The position numbers and the translations under genes are program-made. The notes below the pieces were generated by a model. The model ran no database searches. It was not told where the DNA came from and was given only the letters and a program-made list of their open reading frames with translations. From assembly GCA_900314365.1 (NCBI GenBank), contig OMVH01000033.1, positions 1-5,952 of the forward strand: a stretch of 5,952 nt of DNA, given 5' to 3'. Shown piece after piece: positions 1-5,175 of this stretch. Every line of letters starts with the position of its first letter. Within the stretch, counting starts at the first letter, position 1. Source of the stretch: an uncultured Prevotella sp. (GTDB lineage Bacteria; Bacteroidota; Bacteroidia; Bacteroidales; Bacteroidaceae).

Positions 1-50
1 TACTTGCGCTTGAGGGAGAAGGCGATGATGAAATCGATGAACTTATTCAT
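1..50 (-). CDS. RND efflux pump inner-membrane protein, N-terminal fragment (gene leaves the window)
   Basis: An ATG at 50-48 opens a frame reading MNKFIDFIIAFSLKRK to the left edge of the window, so only 16 codons are visible. A short amphipathic start running into a hydrophobic stretch and then a basic patch is how RND permeases of the CusA/CzcA (heavy-metal efflux) group usually begin. The start overlaps the last 8 bases of the adaptor gene (AATGAATAA), which suggests translational coupling. Following an adaptor and an outer-membrane CzcC-like gene, the proton-driven RND pump is the expected missing third component. The family call rests mainly on position in the operon. The substrate cannot be judged from this fragment. 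Confidence 0.72.
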   Translation of the reverse strand, partial: MNKFIDFIIAFSLKRK

Positions 51-1125
51 TGCCAAGCGTGTTAAAGACCAACAATGCGTTCTTGCTCACCACCTGCTCA
101 CCGGCTTGCAGACCACTGACGATGTAGGCATAGTCGCTGCCCACATGTTCGGTCTTGACAGGTTGACGACGATAGTGGCGATGGCCGTCAGCAACCACCA
201 CATAGTCGGCACCACCGTCGAAGACAATAGCCTTGGCGGGCACGCGGCACAGGGCCTTGCCGCCTCCACCGGTACTGACATGCACCGTGGCGAACATACC
301 CGGGCGCAGCAGACCACGGGCATTGTCAAGGGTGACGCGCACTTTCATGGTCTTGCTTTCACTGTCAAGCACATTATACACCTTATCTATATGTCCGTGG
401 AATACTTCTCCGTCGTAGGCCATCGTGGTCACGGTGACAGGTGCGCCTTGATGTACCTTGGCTATGTCGCTCTCATAGACGTCAGCGATGACCCACACAC
501 GGCTGAGGTTTGCAATCTCCAAGGCCTCACCTCCAGCGACTCCGTCAGGACTGACGTAACTATCGTTGTAGACATTCTTCACTGTGACATAGCCACTTAT
601 GGGTGAGCGTAGCACGGCGGTGGCCTTTGCCCCAAAGCCATTGATGCCCGCCACGGCACCTAAACGGCTGCGTTCCGCGCGCGCCACGACGAGGGCGGCA
701 CGTGCCTCGCCAACTTCCTTGTCCGAAGCCATACCCGAGCGGTGCATGTCCTGCTTCATCTCATACTCGCGCTGGGCCATGCGAATCTGTGCTTCGGCAT
801 CAGCAAGTCCTTTGTTGTAGTCAGCTGCTTCCTCGCTATGGATAACGGCAAGACACTGCCCACGACGAACAGCATCACCCACCTCGACGGTGAGTCCACT
901 CACACGGCCCGAGCAAGGGATAAAGACCTTGCGCACAAGACTCTCATCACTGCTCACGTCGCCGTTGAGCGTTAATTCTTCACCATAACTCCCATTCTCT
1001 GCAGGTGTCGTCTCTACCACTTCATTACGCAGCGAGTGGTAAGTATCAGTTGCAGACTTTCTTTCCGACGGCGAACAGGCTGCCAGACACAAAAGTCCGA
1101 TAAGAAGAAGCATATTCTGTTTCAT
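43..1125 (-). CDS. RND efflux periplasmic adaptor subunit (HlyD/CusB/CzcB-type membrane fusion lipoprotein)
   Basis: This 360-residue protein would bridge the inner-membrane RND pump and the outer-membrane channel. It starts with a lipoprotein signal: hydrophobic residues 5-16 and lipobox L14-A15-A16-C17, so it should be acylated at Cys17 and membrane-anchored. The two halves of the lipoyl/barrel-sandwich domain are at about 69-97 (PCSGRVSGLTVEVGD) and 172-193 (RSPISGYV), flanking an alpha-helical hairpin at about 100-155. The beta-barrel region follows with WVIADVYESDIAKV (211-224), then DSESKTMKVRVTLDN (254-268) and LRPGMF (273-278), all typical of CusB/CzcB-like adaptors. A membrane-proximal domain ends the protein. 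The N-terminal Met-rich copper site of CusB and any CusF-like extension are absent, so a metal substrate is not demonstrated. The gene lies 20 bases after the outer-membrane gene and overlaps the pump gene by 8 bases. Confidence 0.93.
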   Translation of the reverse strand: MKQNMLLLIGLLCLAACSPSERKSATDTYHSLRNEVVETTPAENGSYGEELTLNGDVSSDESLVRKVFIPCSGRVSGLTVEVGDAVRRGQCLAVIHSEEAADYNKGLADAEAQIRMAQREYEMKQDMHRSGMASDKEVGEARAALVVARAERSRLGAVAGINGFGAKATAVLRSPISGYVTVKNVYNDSYVSPDGVAGGEALEIANLSRVWVIADVYESDIAKVHQGAPVTVTTMAYDGEVFHGHIDKVYNVLDSESKTMKVRVTLDNARGLLRPGMFATVHVSTGGGGKALCRVPAKAIVFDGGADYVVVADGHRHYRRQPVKTEHVGSDYAYIVSGLQAGEQVVSKNALLVFNTLGNE

Positions 1126-1145
1126 CGTATATTCAAAATAAAGTA

Positions 1146-2414
1146 TTATGTATTACTATTTCCCCATATTATCTTAAGACGTTCAGTTGCTTGCAACACC
1201 TTGTTCTTTGCATCAAACCGGGCAAGCATAGTGTCGCGGTAGTTGGCGTAGAGGTCAACAAACTCCACAAGAGTGATGTGACGGTTCAGGAACTGACGCT
1301 CGGTGGAATGAAGCATAGAGTTTAAATCATTTTCAAACGAGGACGACGGTTCTAACTGTTTGAAGTATTGTTCCACGATATCGAGGTCAGCCTGCCGCTG
1401 CTGTGCAAGAGCAAGACGCTGACGGTCGGCTGCAATGTTGGCCTGCTGCATAGCAGCCTCAGCACTGCGTATGTTGCCACGGTTATGGTTCCACAACGGA
1501 AGAGCCACGCTCAAACCCAAAGCAAAATAATTATGTCCTATATTACCATTCTTATCGTATTCTCCTTGCAAAGCCATCTGAGGTAAAGCTTGGCTACGTT
1601 GCCACTTCAATGCGTGACGGGCCGCATTAGCCTGATGAGTCAAAAGCTGAAGCTCCGGCAATGCGTCGACCTGCGACATTGCAACACCTCCGCGAAGTGA
1701 CAAATAAATGTGCGAAGCTTCAGTGAGTGCCTTCGCCTCGTCGAGCACTATCTCCAAAGGTTCAGTCCCCTTAATAGCCAGGATGAGACGCAACTGGCTT
1801 TGCAAAGCAGAAGCGGCAACCATCAAATCGGCACGCGACTTGCCGAGCTGATAAGCCATAGCAGCTATACGTTGTGTCTCGATTTTAGAAATATTTCCTT
1901 TAGCACTCTGTTCGCGATAGACAGCGAGAATCTTCTCCAAAGAAGCAATCTCCACATCGTAAGCCTCAGCCTGACGTTGCTGATAATAAAGATCGATCAT
2001 CATGGTATGCACCTGCGTGCGCAGGTCACGGTGCGTCACTTGAAGCTGGCTTTGCGAGGCTTGCAAGAGAGCTTTGTTCTGCCTGACTTGCTCAGCATGC
2101 TGTCCGCCAATGGCAAAAGGTTGCGACACCTGGACATCGACCTCACCATCATAGCCGCTATCCAACCAACGACGGTTGTTAGGATTACGCACATTATACA
2201 TCACGTTCACAGTAGGATTGTCGTAACGACACGACTGCGACAGTTGTCCTTCGGCGGCGGTTACATTCCAACGGGCTGACTGCAGGTCTTGGCTATGCGC
2301 CTCTATCAGGCTGTCAGCCTGGGCGAAACCAAGCCGTTGCGCTTTGGCTGTAGTGAAGTTCCCTAATACCATAAAAAGAAAGGGAGCAATAGTGACTATA
2401 TAAATTCTTTTCAT
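1146..2414 (-). CDS. TolC-family outer-membrane efflux protein (CzcC/CusC-like)
   Basis: A protein of 422 residues from the ATG at 2414-2412, a normal length for outer-membrane efflux channels. A Sec signal peptide is visible: MKR, a hydrophobic core at about 5-19, then a likely cleavage after AKA (23-25). Two duplicated OEP repeats follow. Hallmarks are DNPTVN (65-70) in the first half, Gln-rich helices throughout, PLWNHNRGNI (306-315) in the second repeat, which is characteristic of CzcC-type channels, and VEFVDLYANYRD (383-394) near the end. It should form a trimeric channel through the outer membrane that docks with the adaptor. The frame extends upstream to a TTG at 2423, but that codon lies inside a promoter-like box and would place Pro-Pro before the signal peptide, so I chose the ATG. 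It is the first gene of the leftward efflux operon. Confidence 0.93.
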   Translation of the reverse strand: MKRIYIVTIAPFLFMVLGNFTTAKAQRLGFAQADSLIEAHSQDLQSARWNVTAAEGQLSQSCRYDNPTVNVMYNVRNPNNRRWLDSGYDGEVDVQVSQPFAIGGQHAEQVRQNKALLQASQSQLQVTHRDLRTQVHTMMIDLYYQQRQAEAYDVEIASLEKILAVYREQSAKGNISKIETQRIAAMAYQLGKSRADLMVAASALQSQLRLILAIKGTEPLEIVLDEAKALTEASHIYLSLRGGVAMSQVDALPELQLLTHQANAARHALKWQRSQALPQMALQGEYDKNGNIGHNYFALGLSVALPLWNHNRGNIRSAEAAMQQANIAADRQRLALAQQRQADLDIVEQYFKQLEPSSSFENDLNSMLHSTERQFLNRHITLVEFVDLYANYRDTMLARFDAKNKVLQATERLKIIWGNSNT

Positions 2415-2452
2415 CGGCGGCAAAGGTACTGACTTTTACTAATGCATTGAAA
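2414..2452 (-). promoter_or_regulatory. Bacteroidota-type promoter for the efflux operon, almost abutting the start codon
   Basis: On the minus strand TACCTTTG (2428-2421) matches the -7 consensus TAnnTTTG, and TTTC (2452-2449) lies 20 bases upstream as an imperfect -33 element (consensus TTTG/TTG). Only six bases (CCGCCG) separate the box from the ATG at 2414, so transcription would begin within a few bases of the start codon or on it. The assignment is by consensus only. A further promoter upstream cannot be excluded. Confidence 0.6.
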
Positions 2453-2506
2453 CAGAACAGATGAGAATGCTTTCATGCCACATTAAAGGTTTCTAATTGC
2501 TTCTTC

Positions 2507-2537
2507 TTGTCCGACTTCAGGAACCACACTACCTTTG
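2507..2537 (+). promoter_or_regulatory. Bacteroidota-type promoter for the chrA pair
   Basis: TTG at 2507-2509, a 20-base spacer, and TACCTTTG at 2530-2537 form a full match to the TTG/TAnnTTTG promoter used by the main sigma factor of this phylum. Transcription should begin near 2543-2545, leaving a leader of about 55 bases before the ATG at 2600. The leader contains the 8-base palindrome TACATGTA at 2561-2568, a possible but unproven operator. No Shine-Dalgarno sequence precedes the ATG. The bases before it are A-rich, as is usual in this phylum. Confidence 0.7.
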
Positions 2538-2599
2538 CAGTCAAAAGAACGAGACAGGGTTACATGTAGCAGCCTCTCACAAGACGCAGAAATACAAAA

Positions 2600-3148
2600 A
2601 TGTTATTAAAATTCTTCCTCACATGTAATAAGATCGGTGCCTTCACCCTTGGCGGCGGCTACGCGATGATACCTATTATGGAACGCGAGTATGTGGATAA
2701 GAATCACTGGCTGGGTCATGAAGAATTCATGGACATCATGGTGGTAGCTCAGACCACGCCGGGCATCTTTTCCATCGACATAGCCAGCCATATCGGTTAT
2801 AAACTGAGAGGTGTATGGGGTGGTATCGTTGGAGCATTAGGCATTGCCTTGCCTTCTATCATCGCCATCCTGCTCATTGCCATATTCTTCCACAACTTCA
2901 AGGACAATGTCTATGTGGAAAAGTTCTTCCGTGGAGTGCGTCCCGCTGTGGTAGCACTCATAGCTGCTCCTTGTTTCAAGATGGCGCGCACGGCTCATAT
3001 CAGATGGTCTACCTGCTGGATACCCGTAGTGAGCTGTCTGCTTATCGCCACCTTCGGAGTCTCACCGATATGGATTATCATCGTGGCAGGCGTGGGAGGA
3101 TATTCATATGGAAGGATAAAAGATAAAGGCAATCAGACAGAAAGGTAA
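2600..3148 (+). CDS. chrA: Chromate transporter (ChrA family, short-chain), first of a pair
   Basis: A 182-residue integral membrane protein of the CHR superfamily, about half the length of the classical two-domain ChrA. Family marks are KIGAFTLGGGYAMIP (11-25), the KNHWL segment (34-38), VVAQTTPGI (48-56) with Gln51 and Pro54-Gly55, IGYK (65-68), and RGVRPAVVALI (111-121). Hydrophobic segments suitable for membrane helices lie at about 73-97, 113-127, 137-153 and 155-170. Short ChrA proteins usually occur as adjacent pairs that work together, as here. Known members export chromate or a related oxyanion such as sulfate across the inner membrane, but the substrate here is untested. It differs from its partner in having PGI rather than PGP in the conserved loop. 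It ends with a hydrophilic tail. Confidence 0.9.
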   Translation: MLLKFFLTCNKIGAFTLGGGYAMIPIMEREYVDKNHWLGHEEFMDIMVVAQTTPGIFSIDIASHIGYKLRGVWGGIVGALGIALPSIIAILLIAIFFHNFKDNVYVEKFFRGVRPAVVALIAAPCFKMARTAHIRWSTCWIPVVSCLLIATFGVSPIWIIIVAGVGGYSYGRIKDKGNQTER

Positions 3149-3162
3149 AAAGACGAAAGACG
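3149..3162 (+). repeat. Tandem 7-base direct repeat (AAAGACG x2) between the two chrA genes
   Basis: The unit AAAGACG occurs twice back to back (3149-3155 and 3156-3162) and fills all but one base of the 15-base gap between the first chrA stop and the second chrA start. It is purine-rich and may serve in place of a ribosome-binding site for the second gene. It could be a simple slippage duplication. Confidence 0.6.
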
Positions 3163-3163
3163 T

Positions 3164-3736
3164 ATGTTGTTTCTCAAGTTATTCTATGTATTTAGCAAGA
3201 TAGGCATCTTTAATTTCGGAGGTGGTTACGCCATGCTCTCGCTCATATACAGCGAGACAGTAGTGAAGAACCATTGGCTGACAAATGCCGAGTTCACCGA
3301 CATTGTCGCTATCAGCCAATCTACGCCCGGTCCTATCGGTATCAACGCAGCCACCTATGTGGGCTACACGTCCGTCATTAATGCAGGCTACCCTGTTTGG
3401 GCAGCGGTGCTTGGTTCCGTACTTGCGTCACTAAGCATCATGTGGCTGTCGTTCATTTTGATGATTTGCATCAGCCACTATCTGCTCACCCACAAGGATG
3501 CGCCCTGGGTAAAGAACGTATTTGCCGCTCTTCGTCCGGCCATCATCGGCCTCATTGCAGCCGCCGCACTTCTACTGATGAACAAGGAGAATTTCGGTTC
3601 ACCTATGGCAAGTCTCCCCTTGTTCATACTCAGCATCAGTCTGTGTGCAGTTGTCTTCATCGCCACACTGCGCTTCAAGGTCAACCCCATTTTAGCGCTG
3701 CTTGCTTGTGGGCTGGTGGGGCTGGTGGCATATTAA
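3164..3736 (+). CDS. chrA: Chromate transporter (ChrA family, short-chain), second of a pair
   Basis: A 190-residue membrane protein that is a clear paralogue of the preceding gene. Shared marks in the same order are KIGIFNFGGGYAML (12-25), KNHWL (35-39), AISQSTPGPIGINAATYVGY (49-68) and ALRPAIIGLIAA (122-133). It keeps the full TPGP motif (Pro55-Gly56-Pro57) that its partner lacks. Hydrophobic segments lie at about 77-107, 121-138, 150-168 and 173-189. It starts 15 bases after the stop of the first gene, in the same reading frame, and is certainly co-transcribed. The pair presumably forms a heterodimer equivalent to one long ChrA. The protein ends abruptly after a final membrane helix. The real substrate in this organism is not shown by the sequence. 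Confidence 0.9.
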   Translation: MLFLKLFYVFSKIGIFNFGGGYAMLSLIYSETVVKNHWLTNAEFTDIVAISQSTPGPIGINAATYVGYTSVINAGYPVWAAVLGSVLASLSIMWLSFILMICISHYLLTHKDAPWVKNVFAALRPAIIGLIAAAALLLMNKENFGSPMASLPLFILSISLCAVVFIATLRFKVNPILALLACGLVGLVAY

Positions 3737-3764
3737 TCACGTATGCAAAGCAATGCCACCCGCC
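3720..3764. terminator. Hairpin over the end of the second chrA, possible bidirectional terminator
   Basis: GGTGGCAT (3724-3731) and ATGCCACC (3753-3760) are perfect inverted repeats around a 21-base loop. After one mismatch (3723/3761) three more pairs form (3720-3722 with 3762-3764), giving an 11-of-12 stem. The stop codon of the second chrA (3734-3736) lies in the loop. It sits where the rightward chrA unit meets the leftward ric unit, which suits termination, but neither side has a T-tract directly after the stem. The nearest T run on the plus strand is at 3782-3786. Intrinsic termination is therefore uncertain. Confidence 0.4.
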
Positions 3765-3769
3765 ACACA

Positions 3770-4144
3770 CTACAACTCCAACTTTTTCATTAGGGCATTG
3801 CGAAGCACGACGGCATGATTCTTTACAGGATCGCGAAAACCATAGAGCAGGGTCACCGTCGTGGCTCCTGTCTGTCGTATTTCATCAGCAAGTTTGTCAA
3901 GAGCCTCGTTTTCTGCAAGCTCCTCGTCGTAACGGCGGGCAAATTCTTCCCAATTATCTTTTGGATTCACGTGGAAGAAACGGCGCAGTCCGAGGGAGGG
4001 CGTCACCTCCTTAGCCCAAATATCATATTCAAACGAACTCTTCTTCATGCCCCGTGGCCACATACGGTCAACGAGGATACGCAGTCCGTCGGATTCATCA
4101 GCGGGCTCATACACTCGCTTCAAACGAATTGAAATCTTGCTCAT
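3770..4144 (-). CDS. DUF488 family protein (YeaO-like)
   Basis: A small cytosolic protein of 124 residues, the usual size for the YeaO-type branch of DUF488. Conserved marks are RLKRVYEP (7-14), DGLRILVDRMWPRG (19-32), WAKEVTPS (43-50), LRRFF.H (53-58), a W..F...Y.EEL region (65-76), and near the end TLLYGFRDPVKNHAVVL (98-114), which matches the family's closing strand and helix. No signal peptide or membrane segment is present. The biochemical role of this family is not established, and I do not assign one. The ATG at 4144 is nine bases after the stop of the RIC gene, so the two are almost certainly co-transcribed, tying it by context to stress response or iron-centre repair. It ends 33 bases from the convergent chrA gene. 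Confidence 0.88.
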   Translation of the reverse strand: MSKISIRLKRVYEPADESDGLRILVDRMWPRGMKKSSFEYDIWAKEVTPSLGLRRFFHVNPKDNWEEFARRYDEELAENEALDKLADEIRQTGATTVTLLYGFRDPVKNHAVVLRNALMKKLEL

Positions 4145-4153
4145 CGCTCTGTT

Positions 4154-4873
4154 TTATTGTTGTTGTTCCATCTTTAGGAATCCCGGGAAAAGAAGATTAT
4201 TCTCTATGGCAACATGTTCCTTGAGATCGGAATAAAAACGCCTGAGTTGCTCGTTCATCAACTTATAAGAGGCACAGCCATCAGCCGGGGTTGTGAAATG
4301 CTGTGTGAGATTCTCTATGTGTTGCCACATTTCGCCTGCAGCATCGTGCTCAAGCATCATCTGACGGATGGGCGGATAGATGCTGCCACAGTGGAAAGGC
4401 TCAGGCTGGCGACCTTCGTCATGAGCCTGATACATCTCATAAAGATAAGGAAAGAGCACATGTTCTTCTTTAGAGAAATGATTGTCGAGCTCAGCAAACG
4501 ATTCTTCAACTGCCGTCTTTACTGCATGAAGTTCCGGATGCCTGCCTCCGTGCACACCTTCAACCTTTATAACGAGGCGGAGCAAATCTTCGTGGTGGAG
4601 ATGAAAGTTGCGATGATGCCATTTCAGGACATAGTCGAGGAGAAGTTCAAGGGGCCAACAAGAGAAATTGGCGACTACGGCACTGTCATTGCTATTTTCA
4701 AGTTTAGCGAGCACCTCATCAGGATTGAGATTCTGCTTGCTGCAAGCAGTGGCCAAAGTATCACTGCCATGGCAGCAATAGTCGATACCAAGGCGCTCAA
4801 AAACCTTTGCCTTACTGAAATCGGCAGCCACTATAGAGCCTACCGTCATACCTTTGTTCAATGTCCCATTCAT
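4154..4873 (-). CDS. ric: Iron-sulfur cluster repair di-iron protein (RIC; ScdA/YtfE family)
   Basis: A cytosolic protein of 239 residues, close to E. coli YtfE in length and layout. The N-terminal ScdA_N domain (about 5-60) carries the signature GIDYCCHGSDTLATAC with Cys33-Cys34. The hemerythrin-like four-helix domain (about 75-235) has all expected iron ligands: His86/His87 in KWHHRNFH, His132 and Glu136 in HFSKEEH, His176 in LEHDAAGE, and His220 and Glu224 in HVAIENNLLFP. His108 in KVEGVH matches another conserved histidine. Family members restore Fe-S clusters after nitric oxide or oxidative damage. The ATG at 4873 was chosen because it begins just before the conserved domain. The frame extends upstream to a TTG at 4930, but those 19 residues have no counterpart in the family. 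It is the first gene of a unit with the DUF488 gene. Confidence 0.94.
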   Translation of the reverse strand: MNGTLNKGMTVGSIVAADFSKAKVFERLGIDYCCHGSDTLATACSKQNLNPDEVLAKLENSNDSAVVANFSCWPLELLLDYVLKWHHRNFHLHHEDLLRLVIKVEGVHGGRHPELHAVKTAVEESFAELDNHFSKEEHVLFPYLYEMYQAHDEGRQPEPFHCGSIYPPIRQMMLEHDAAGEMWQHIENLTQHFTTPADGCASYKLMNEQLRRFYSDLKEHVAIENNLLFPGFLKMEQQQ

Positions 4874-4902
4874 AATCTTACTTTGTTTTTGAAGTTTCAC
4901 TT

Positions 4903-4920
4903 TTGGAAAAATGGTTCCAA
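4903..4920. repeat. Inverted repeat TTGGAA-N6-TTCCAA in the ric leader
   Basis: Perfect 6-base arms at 4903-4908 and 4915-4920, about 30 bases before the ric ATG and inside the predicted leader. It could be a protein-binding dyad (repressor position) or a small RNA hairpin. On the minus strand it follows directly after a second short stem, CCTC-TTGAC-GAGG (4934-4922). Confidence 0.4.
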
Positions 4921-4992
4921 GCCTCGTCAAGAGGACTTAAGAAACCATTCAACCGCGCAAAGAGGGCTATTGTATGTCCTGCTTTCCGGGTA

Positions 4993-5000
4993 CAAAGTTA
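4993..5000 (-). promoter_or_regulatory. Likely -7 box of the ric promoter
   Basis: On the minus strand TAACTTTG (5000-4993) matches TAnnTTTG exactly. Transcription would start near 4987 and give a leader of about 113 bases before the ric ATG. The -33 position (about 5021-5024) reads TGGC, a poor match to TTG, as might be expected for a promoter needing an activator. The assignment is by consensus and position only. Confidence 0.5.
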
Positions 5001-5027
5001 CACTACAAACAAGAACACGTGCCACGG

Positions 5028-5057
5028 GATTGAAGGATTGTTTCTATATCTTCAATC
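5028..5057. repeat. Inverted repeat GATTGAAG-N14-CTTCAATC upstream of the ric promoter
   Basis: Perfect 8-base arms at 5028-5035 and 5050-5057 flank a 14-base AT-rich spacer. The dyad begins just upstream of the expected -33 position of the ric promoter and would be centred at about -55 relative to the predicted start, a place suited to an activator. It could instead be a weak hairpin at the end of the upstream transcript, but no T-tract follows on the minus strand. Confidence 0.45.
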
Positions 5058-5175
5058 GGTTCCTTCGATAACTATTCCTATATGTACAAAAACATGGGTG
5101 GCTAAAAGAAATGCAACCGTGGAATTAAAGGGGCCGAATAGAAACAGAGGTCTGGACATAGCACGTCCTGCTCAT

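Larger units (their letters stand above)
4874..5175. other. 302-base non-coding region upstream of ric
   Basis: This stretch lies between the stop of the nuclease-like gene and the start of ric, both on the minus strand. It contains no credible gene: frames crossing it have no recognisable protein features. It holds a TAACTTTG box (5000-4993, minus strand), a dyad at 5028-5057 upstream of that box, and another at 4903-4920 near the ric start, all described separately. The stretch directly after the nuclease-like stop (5176) shows no strong terminator hairpin with a T-tract, so some read-through into ric is possible. Confidence 0.7.

Noticed and set aside
4..606. A 200-codon open frame on the plus strand opposite the adaptor gene
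   Set aside because: It mirrors codons of the adaptor, which has all family motifs. The translation is not recognisable.
1126..1145. An internal promoter in the 20-base gap before the adaptor gene (minus-strand TATTTTG)
   Set aside because: The match is one base short of TAnnTTTG, and the spacing suits simple co-transcription.
1710..2279. A 189-codon open frame on the plus strand inside the outer-membrane channel gene
   Set aside because: It is antisense to conserved TolC-family sequence and has no protein features of its own.
2415..2423. TTG at 2423 as start of the outer-membrane gene
   Set aside because: It adds only Met-Pro-Pro before a well-formed signal peptide and lies inside the promoter-like box. 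The ATG at 2414 is preferred.
2561..2568. Palindrome TACATGTA in the chrA leader as an operator
   Set aside because: An isolated 8-base palindrome is too common by chance, and nothing else nearby supports it.
3397..4014. A 205-codon plus-strand frame crossing the end of the second chrA into the DUF488 gene
   Set aside because: It overlaps two well-supported genes in the wrong frame or strand. Its composition (many His, Arg, Cys, Ser) is typical of an off-frame translation.
4874..4930. TTG at 4930 as start of ric
   Set aside because: The extra 19 residues have no match to the YtfE/ScdA N-terminus, and an ATG stands at the expected place.
4214..5071. A 285-codon open frame on the plus strand opposite ric
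   Set aside because: It is wholly antisense to a strongly supported RIC gene and its upstream region. Its translation shows no domain or coherent membrane pattern.
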